Positions 54,063-64,000 of a stretch of DNA of 64,000 nt are shown here, piece after piece (position 1 is the stretch's first letter; each line of letters starts with the position of its first letter). Source of the DNA: Styela clava (taxonomy: Eukaryota; Chordata; Ascidiacea; Stolidobranchia; Styelidae); NCBI RefSeq assembly GCF_964204865.1, contig NC_135258.1:13507001-13571000 (forward strand), given 5' to 3'. A program made the translations under genes and the position numbers. The notes under the pieces are model-generated. The model saw only the letters and a program-made list of their open reading frames with translations. It was not told where the DNA came from and searched no databases.

Positions 54063-54242
54063 ATAGCTAAATTTTAAATTCAACTTTCAGGGTATTAAAC
54101 TCTATCTAGCTCATGTAAATTAGATCTTTGTCAATTTGTGTGGTTGTTTAAACTTAAAGACTTTCTCAAATACCTGAATACTCGCTATTGGTCATCGAAC
54201 ATTGAGTATATTGGACACCTGGGCACATATCAACAATAATAC

Positions 54243-57576
<3,334 letters not shown>

Positions 57577-58276
57577 AAGTTCTCGGAACCTTTTTCCTTG
57601 ACTCTTTGCACACTGTTTTCACCTGTGCTGCCGTCATTTCCCTATGTGTTCATGTCTTTGTTACAATTATTTTATTATTATACTATTGTGATGTGACCAT
57701 TAAGAAATGACATTAGATATCAGTCAGTCCTGAGTAACAACTCTGCAATCAGTTTTTTGTCTTCTCCATCATCACATCTAGTTTTTTAGGTTAGAAATAA
57801 TGGATCATATTTATGTACAATTTTAACTTTGTAAATTTGATTGAATTTAATCCCGATGATGCAAATTTGAAAAAGTTAATGTAAAGCATTTGTTTTTGAT
57901 GTATTCATTGTTCAGGGTTTATTTATGCCAGTACTTTAATCATTTCATGTAACAATATTTTTCACAGCCTATTAGGATCATTCACGTATGATATAAACGC
58001 ACCTGGGGTTAGTTAATTCTGAAATTTCAATCTGTAAAAATGTTCAATAATACTACAGTTTCTTCGGTGAGCTGTGATAAAACAATTTCATTGAGTGGAA
58101 AGCGGAAGGAAAATTAAATTGTTGATGGGAAAAGGTTTAAAATGGCCGCATTAGATCCAAGCTTGTAATGTAACAGATTATGAAATTAAATCACCCAGTG
58201 TAAATGTGACTTGTTTGAACATAACTGAAAAGATTAATTAATTATTGGGCAAAAATTCAATCTTTCGAGTATCATT

Positions 58277-58467
58277 CCTCTGTTTCACAGTGTAAAATAA
58301 TGTGAACTGATTCGTTTGCGGCTAGATACTGGCACAAACTACGGAGTTGTACTTTTAATTGGTTCCCATAGTTATAATAATTTTATTTCTTAACTATTGT
58401 GGCTTGACTTGTTTATTATACTTGCTCTGGATGGAATTCGATAGACATTTGAGCTGCTTGTTTTGAT
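58277..58467. repeat. Local duplication, copy 1 (empty-site copy)
   Basis: Shares cctctgtttcacagtg, aaaataatgtgaactgat, tataataattttatttctta and gctctgatggaatt-like blocks in order with 61784-62113. It lacks the MITE found there. Confidence 0.8.
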
Positions 58468-58967
58468 GGATATAAATACTTCTGGTGGGCGGTAATGACG
58501 CGCAAATATAAATATTGAATATTTGGAACAAGCATGATGCGCAAAACATTTCCTCTGTAGCAATCACGGTTATACAACACTGCATTGCGTTATCGGCGAA
58601 TTTGGGCTTGTTTTCAGTACTATAGATAGTGAAACGCAAAGTAAGAAGGCGTCTTATTTCCCGGTGGTGCTACTGAATAGGTGAATCAGCGATGTAGTCA
58701 AGACTTTGGCGCGATGTCGTAACCTGTATTTTAGTCAAAGTTGCAAGAAAATATTATTTCAAGGAATTCAGTTTCAATTTAATTGCTAATTCATCAAGCC
58801 ATATAATATAAATTTAATTTTGATCCATGTTAACGTAACGTAGACAGTTTATTTAATCTATTTTTGCCAGCCACATCTTTCGGAAAGGTGTGTGAATATA
58901 TAAGTTTATAAAAATAAATGATAATTTGTTGAGAAAACGAAAAGGGTGTTTTCATAAGATATGTTAT

Positions 58968-58984
58968 GAGAGAGAGAGAGAGAG
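58968..58984. repeat. (GA)n microsatellite
   Basis: Eight to nine GA units. Confidence 0.9.
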
Positions 58985-59968
58985 ATTTATTTCGTCAAAC
59001 AGGAAAAACAGTCATGATAATAAATAAATAATGGCTACAAAAAAATACGCTTTTTTCGGTATAGACTGGAAGGAGCGATACGACCATGCGGTCATCGAAG
59101 TCAGCCCCGTCCAAGTTTACGCTGATAAATTCACAGTAAAATATGATTATTAGAAATGATTGAAGTTCACGACACAAAATTTGAAAAAATAAACAAAAAA
59201 ATGAAGTAAATAAAAGTAATTAATTTTTTTCCGTGAAATCAATTTTTAAATGATGAGATTTGTGAAATGAAACAGTTTGGGCAGATTTTTAACTATCACA
59301 TTATTATTTGAAAGTGAGGAGTAAGCCCCACAAATGAAAAACAATTTTGGCTATTGGACTACTATACTCAAATTTAAATTTGGACACATAACAATTGTTC
59401 GAATCAGCAAGGAGCCAGCCTTACATGTACGAATAAATTTCAGAAGATAAACAACATGGTACTCATGTAAAACAATTGTTTCAAGAGAGGAATCAACCTT
59501 ACAACGAGAATATCGGTCAGAGACCGAGGACTTATCGATCAAAAGTTAGGGGATCCCCCCAAAAAGAGGTCTTACTCCATAGTGATAACTTGTGTCCCAT
59601 CACTTATTGATTAATAACTCGCTAATTATAACATATACTTCGCCCAAAATCAATAGACTTCTGGTCCGAGATACGATGAATGCACATGAAAAATCTGGAG
59701 CAGATTCAATCTCGTTTTCGTGAGATATCGCGTGCATCTAACAGACAGACAGACAAATACCTATCAATATACTCACCGATTAAAATCGATAAGTAACAAG
59801 AAAATTTTTTGGCAATTTTTTTTTTTTATGTGTGTACTCATGCACTTGAGAAATTATATCTTACATGCGCAAAACATATATACCACAAACATATATTGAA
59901 AAATACTGAAGAGTTACGTAGGGAAAAATCTATCGTCGTGGCATAATTACATTGCTTGTCAAGTTGAA

Positions 59969-60172
59969 GGTGACCGTACATTTGAACCCACGTACATTTG
60001 AACCCATGTGTATATCCACGGGTTCATTCTATATGCGGGTGCTTAAACCCATGGGTTAGGGTTAGTATGGGTTTAACTATCCGTGAAACAAAAAAAATTC
60101 CATAGGTGCAATACCATACAGGTGCAATTGTCATGGGTTCAAATGTACGTGGGTTCAAATGTAATGGAACCC
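59969..60172. mobile_element. MITE with 31-bp perfect inverted ends made of a 16-nt phrase
   Basis: The 31 nt at 59978-60008 (two copies of acatttgaacccacgt-type phrase) are the exact reverse complement of 60132-60162. The likely 8-bp TSD is aagttgaa (59961-59968 and 60173-60180). The middle holds acccatgggttagggttag and a variant phrase ggtgcaatt. Noncoding. Confidence 0.8.
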
Positions 60173-60897
60173 AAGTTGAATACTAAACTATGAATCAGAA
60201 GCCGTGGGCAATGAGAGCTAGATAACCGAGCAGCGTGCAAATTGTTCCTGGAATATCAGATCCCGCAGGGCTCAGTAGTAGATATGATAAAAGAAGGTAA
60301 TTGTTCAGTAGCGACTCCTTTCATCTTGGGGTATAGAAAAATTGAAATCGACTGGCCCACAATTTTTCAACAATAACAATCGCTCTACAACAATTTGGCA
60401 AACATTTCGTGTCCAATTTCCTCGCTGGCGCAAGGTCGTCAACGTAACCGCTAGTTCTTGTATTTGAGACAATAAATTGGTAAAAAAATAGTAATTAATA
60501 ATATTATTTAAAACCCTGTTTAAAAGTAGCCTAACTCAATATCTATATTTACAAGGTTGTAGCGTTTATCATGCATTTTTCATTTATATTCCATGTCACT
60601 AGAAGAGAATATCCATGCTGTACTTTTATTAGTTTTAGGTTTTGGCAATCTTCCGAAAATTCCTTTTCACGTGTTTTCATTTTTGTCCATGACGGAATTC
60701 AGAATAAACTATCCAATTGATCGTATTCCTATATCCGACCTTGACTGTCTTATGGGATTGCCTCTCACTCGGGATCAGTGGTAGTTATTTTTTGCCGTGA
60801 CTGCCATTTTAATACTGAATTCAATGTGATTGCACTTGGAAATTTCGCAACTGGTTTATCAACAATTTACTTCTGCCAACAACTCCATAAACACTGC

Positions 60898-61085
60898 GGA
60901 CCACGTACATTTTCACCCTATGACGTTTGTACCCATTTACATTTGCACCCACGAACAATAGCACCAGCAGACATTTGCACTCTGGGCCTTTGCATCCACG
61001 GACAATTGCACCATTGACACTTACACAGGAAGTTTGCAACTGCGTACATTTCCACCCACAATCTTTTGCCCCCTTAACATTCACG
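60898..61085. repeat. Diverged array of about twelve 15-18-nt phrases
   Basis: The phrase (g)acatttgcacccacg and variants (gacgtttgtaccca, acaatagcaccagc, acaattgcacca, acatttccaccca) repeats across about 190 nt. It is the same phrase type that forms the ends of the MITE at 59969. Confidence 0.7.
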
Positions 61086-61187
61086 TGATTTATTCGAATT
61101 CACAACAACTAGGCAAACCCAAAATGCCGAGAGTGCAGAATATCTATCACCACCCAAATGGAAAAGGTTAGGAACATACTGCTCGTT

Positions 61188-61313
61188 TATCAAGTCCATG
61201 CTTTCGAAAACAAATAACCGACTAACTAATATCATATCTGGACCTCGGACGAGAGGCCGTGGTTCGCCATATGATTGTGCCGTCTTATCGACTTTTCTTT
61301 CCCCCGGGACAAA
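61188..61313 (+). mobile_element. tRNA-derived SINE, family 1, 5'-truncated
   Basis: Matches the 3' third of the 55963 copy: aagtccatgctt, gacgagaggccgtggttcgc, catatgatt, cgtcttatcg, cccccgggac. It ends about 100 bp before the next gene's ATG, so it may lie in its promoter or 5' UTR. Confidence 0.7.
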
Positions 61314-61412
61314 TATGAGTTCATGCAGAAAATGACGTCATAATTGCCGTGCTACTGATCAGCTGCTAAGAGTGCTGTAGTGATTCCATCGTTGGTTTGA
61401 GGAGACAGGAAG

Positions 61413-62336
61413 ATGAGTATCTGTGTTTGTTTTGTTTGTGGTAACAAAATGCTGGAAAATACAGCAGAATTGCTTTATTCACGAGTTCGTAGTCCTTCTG
61501 CGCAATACAAGTATGGGTGTCCTTTCTTTCCATTTCTTGAATATCATGATCCTGCGCCAGGTGCGGAGCGAATGAGCGATCACTGGTCAGTTGTTTCTTG
61601 CCAGGTTTGCAAAGCTTTTCTCACACAACAATGGGATTCTTTCGAACGAACACACGTGCCTATTAACAAGAGACTTTATTGGCTGAAAAGACCAACAGGA
61701 TGTGAAATTAGGCAGCCGGTTTCTCAGGTATGCTACTTTCAGGCCAAGTATTGAGTCAATACCAAAACCAAATAATTTTCAATCCTCTGTTTCACAGTGC
61801 AAAATAATGTGAACTGATATGCTTGCTGCTAGATACCACCTGGGTCTTCCAGTGCTCCCAAGCAAAGTATACTATAGAGATGCACTTTTAGGCTGTTTCC
61901 ATTACATTTGAACCCACGACAATTGCACCTGTGAAGATTTTTTTTGTTTTACGGATATTTAAACCCATACTCACCCTAACCCATGGGTTTTACCTGTTTC
62001 CGTAGTTTATAATAATTTTATTTCTTAACTATCAACAGTATTGCCATGTTGACTTGTTTTTCATATTTGCTCTGAATGGAATTTGTTAGACATTTGAGAT
62101 GCGCGTTTTGATAAATCAAATTAATATAGTCTTTCACGCTTCTATTACCCAATTTTATTATTTATTGTGCTATATTCTTCCAGATCGAACTCGAAGAGAT
62201 TCTGAATGAACACTCAAAAGAAAATTCAGATAACAAAAGAGACTCAAGTAGAGCATACAATTCAGAATCATCGGATGACATGCATAAGAACCGTGCAAGC
62301 TCAAGTCAAATTGAAGAAGATCGATACGACAAATGA
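61413..62336 (+). CDS. Unrecognised 155-residue protein with paired-Cys N-terminal domain
   Basis: Two exons, 61413-61727 and 62184-62336 (donor cag|gtatgc, acceptor ttccag), join in phase 0. An in-frame TGA lies 15 nt upstream of the ATG, fixing the start. Residues 1-100 look like a compact domain: CFVCG (6-10) and CQVC (66-69) could bind one zinc, with PFFPFLEYHDPAPGAE between them and QWDSFERTHVPINKRLYWLK after. The aromatic and Pro-rich wording looks like a conserved animal domain, but I cannot name the family. Exon 2 encodes an acidic, Ser-rich, probably disordered tail. The intron carries the second copy of a local duplication and a MITE. A role as a zinc-binding nuclear or adaptor protein would be a guess. 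Confidence 0.78.
61784..62113. repeat. Local duplication, copy 2 (with MITE insertion)
   Basis: Counterpart of 58277-58467, about 3.5 kb away, same orientation, inside the intron of the 155-residue gene. It also has extra diverged sequence near 61830-61880. Confidence 0.8.
61901..61993. mobile_element. Truncated relative of the 16-nt-phrase MITE, inserted in the duplication
   Basis: 93 bp starting ATTACATTTGAACCCACG and ending within the acccatgggtttt centre of the 59969 element. Flanked by ctgtttcc on both sides (61893-61900 and 61994-62001). The site is unoccupied in the paralogous copy near 58360. Confidence 0.75.
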
Positions 62337-63600
62337 TACTTCTAATGTGGTATTGCTATGAGATCACCAGTAGATTGTTATTGAAAATGAGATTTAATGA
62401 ATTGATATGCACAAACTGCAAATGAGGAAGAAAATTCTTCCTAAACGAATATTGTAAATTATTATGCTGTTTGTTAGATTCATAGCGCACACTTCATTCC
62501 CAATACACCGTCCTATGAAAGTAGCAGTTGAGGTGCCAGTCCTTCTCCATTTAAAAAACATGTGTCTCACTGTTTATGACTCAAGCGAGGAGAAGTGTTG
62601 ACTAAAATGCAAATTATCTATGTGCTACGTCTCACCCTTTGGTATGCAGTAAAAGTCTGAATTTTTTTATTCGGGTCAATAATATTAAGCCAAGTTGTAT
62701 TTACCTATAAATGCTTTTGGTAGTCTCTGTTATAGACATTAGTTAGAAGGCCTATTCCAAATACTTCCATGATGTACAAATGTATGAAAATGTTTTTATA
62801 CCTTCTAATAACAAATAATTTTTATGCTGCTTATTTTTAATCTTTTGCTGGTACTTTTTTATTTTTCAACTTTGCACTATTTGATAGTCTTTTCCCTTAT
62901 TTTGTACCTTTTCATAAAATACTTATTTCTATTATTATCAGTGGTTCTTTGCAAATTAACACAGATTGTGCTCGTCTATCAACCCGGATGAGATTGAAAT
63001 ATACGAATTGGTTAGAACTTTTTTAAGCCATCTTATTAGCCGAAGGGCTGCTGCTGGCAAAATATATTTTAGGAGCCGCTACAGACTTTTCTCCGCGACA
63101 GTGCTTCATTTAATATCAGGACCAGACCCTTCCGATTTTACTTGTATGTTGGTTGCTTTATTCTCGACTGTTTTTTATGGTTAGCATGGCTATGCAGAGG
63201 CTGGCCTCAAGGAGTCTTAAAGTATGGTGGACACAACATAAAAAGAAAGTGGAATCCCCTCAACTCAGCAATGTCAGTTCACATTGCAGGTATTTGAACA
63301 AATAATCCAAGAACGGAATCTTGTAAACTAAGAAATGGTCATATTCTTCCAAAGGTATGCACGTCTCAGAATTGAACATAAAGATGCATAAATAGTTACT
63401 TTATTTCAACTACAGGGAAAAAAATCGTGAAGATTCACATGGTAGATAGCAAAATATCAAACCAGACATTTCTTGTGCAGCAGCTATATCTATAATAAGA
63501 TAAGAGACTGATTGACGTCGTTAACTAATTAATTAATAAAACCTAGTGTCATAGTTTTCATTACCTAACAAAAAAAAAATCTAAAAAGAGTATCGGCTGA
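62337..63600. other. 3' UTR / intergenic stretch
   Basis: AT-rich sequence between two convergent genes. I see no repeat family member; the short open frame at 62966-63184 has no supporting features. Confidence 0.5.
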
Positions 63601-63721
63601 TTATTGCTGGAGCAGTGTCTTCGCTTTGTTTAATCCTTGTTGTGAATGTTCTTCTGTCATTCTCTGCAAGCGTTCAATCTCTGAACGAAATGATGTCTCA
63701 TCTTCAACGGAGAGACTCAAT
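63601..63721 (-). CDS. Probable last coding exon of a gene continuing past the right edge
   Basis: Behind a good acceptor (tttttttttag) the frame runs 39 residues to a TAA. It reads VEDETSFRSEIERLQRM then TEEHSQQGLNKAKTLLQQ, a charged, helix-forming, coiled-coil-like C-terminus. The exon starts with the third base of a split codon. Upstream exons are not in the window up to 64000. The family is not recognised. Confidence 0.5.
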
Positions 63722-63885
63722 CTAAAAAAAACATCTTCAACTCAATTATCACAATAAAAGGGTTGAAGCATTGGTGTCATAGGCTGAAAATTCGCATTGA
63801 AACCCTATATGTAGTAATAAACAGGGCAGGAAAAGGAGAACTGGAAATGTTTTGGTCCTTCCGAAGTTGATAGATCCTTGTACAG

Positions 63886-64000
63886 CAGGGGTGGGAAATT
63901 ACTTTTCTGAGTGGGCCAGTTACAGACAATGGACCGGATGCTCAAAACTAAATATGAACAAAACGAGTTCATTTACAAATACCCAGCGTAACAGCTACGT
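63886..64000. mobile_element. Left end of a hAT-like element cut by the window edge
   Basis: CAGGGGTGGGAAA at 63886 followed by gtgggccag is typical of a hAT terminus and subterminal region. The right end and TSD are outside. Confidence 0.5.

Larger units (their letters stand above)
42534..54242. other. Intergenic stretch between divergent CNNM and UBE2N genes
   Basis: About 11.7 kb without a recognisable gene, densely filled with mobile DNA: two family B repeats, a 1.4-kb inverted-repeat element, two SINE 1 copies, two hAT MITEs and a nested hAT pair. Segments at 45.9-47.4 and 48.1-52.2 kb show no structure I can name. A tcaatcaatcaatcaattt tract at about 46160 could be a LINE 3' end, but this is weak. 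CNNM and UBE2N promoters must lie at the two ends. Confidence 0.6.
57577..61412. other. UBE2N 3' UTR and intergenic stretch
   Basis: The first several hundred bases are AT-rich and probably 3' UTR, but no canonical AATAAA was found close to the stop. Beyond lie one copy of a local duplication (58277-58467), a (GA)n tract, a MITE with 31-bp inverted ends (59969), a 16-nt-phrase array (60898) and a truncated SINE (61188). The run of acagacagacagac at about 59740 is a short microsatellite. No gene recognised. Confidence 0.6.

Noticed and set aside
60905..61075. CRISPR-like array because of short regular units
   Set aside because: Units are contiguous and diverged without unique spacers, and this is animal DNA; it is a degenerate tandem repeat.
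62966..63184. 72-residue open frame after the 155-residue gene
   Set aside because: No family resemblance, no upstream exon link, and it lies in sequence that looks like 3' UTR or spacer.

Overview
This is a eukaryotic (animal) window. The genes are split by spliceosomal introns with GTAAGT-like donors, the DNA is AT-rich, and every recognisable gene belongs to a metazoan or pan-eukaryotic family. Compact genes, short introns and many short non-autonomous DNA transposons fit an invertebrate deuterostome, possibly a solitary ascidian. That placement is an inference; no marker here settles the species. There are no prokaryotic operons, CRISPR arrays or phage genes.

Layout. (1) 1-7946 (+): the 3' part of a very large secreted lipid-transfer protein (apolipophorin / apoB / vitellogenin superfamily). 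One exon of at least 4.7 kb is followed by ten short exons encoding a vWF type D domain, a C8-like cysteine region and a degenerate vWF type A domain. (2) 11675-20202 (-): a six-exon, 404-residue WBP1/WBP1L-like membrane protein, reconstructed with every intron phase consistent. (3) 26440-42533 (-): a complete 14-exon, 851-residue CNNM (cyclin M / ancient conserved domain) Mg2+ transport protein; one of its introns has a GC donor. (4) 54243-57576 (+): a five-exon UBE2N (Ubc13) ubiquitin-conjugating enzyme. (5) 61413-62336 (+): a small two-exon gene for an unrecognised 155-residue Cys-containing protein. (6) 63601-63721 (-): the probable last exon of a gene that continues past the right edge.

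The genes show no sign of acting in one pathway; this is an ordinary gene neighbourhood. The unusual part is the space between and inside them. I could delimit about a dozen hAT-like non-autonomous transposons by terminal inverted repeats, most with 8-bp target-site duplications (TSDs). They include a nested pair (52289-53412 holding 52724-53192), one inserted into a tRNA-like SINE (15025-15499), and one inserted into one copy of a local duplication so that the other copy serves as the empty site (61901-61993). There are also two tRNA-derived SINE families, a 32-bp inverted repeat spanning 1.4 kb upstream of CNNM, clusters of self-complementary GTACCGGTAC sequence, and an array built from a phrase of about 16 nt. 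I found no convincing new multi-gene system. The best leads are the lipid-transfer protein with its degenerate vWA domain, the 16-nt-phrase elements, the 1.4-kb inverted-repeat element and the unrecognised 155-residue gene.
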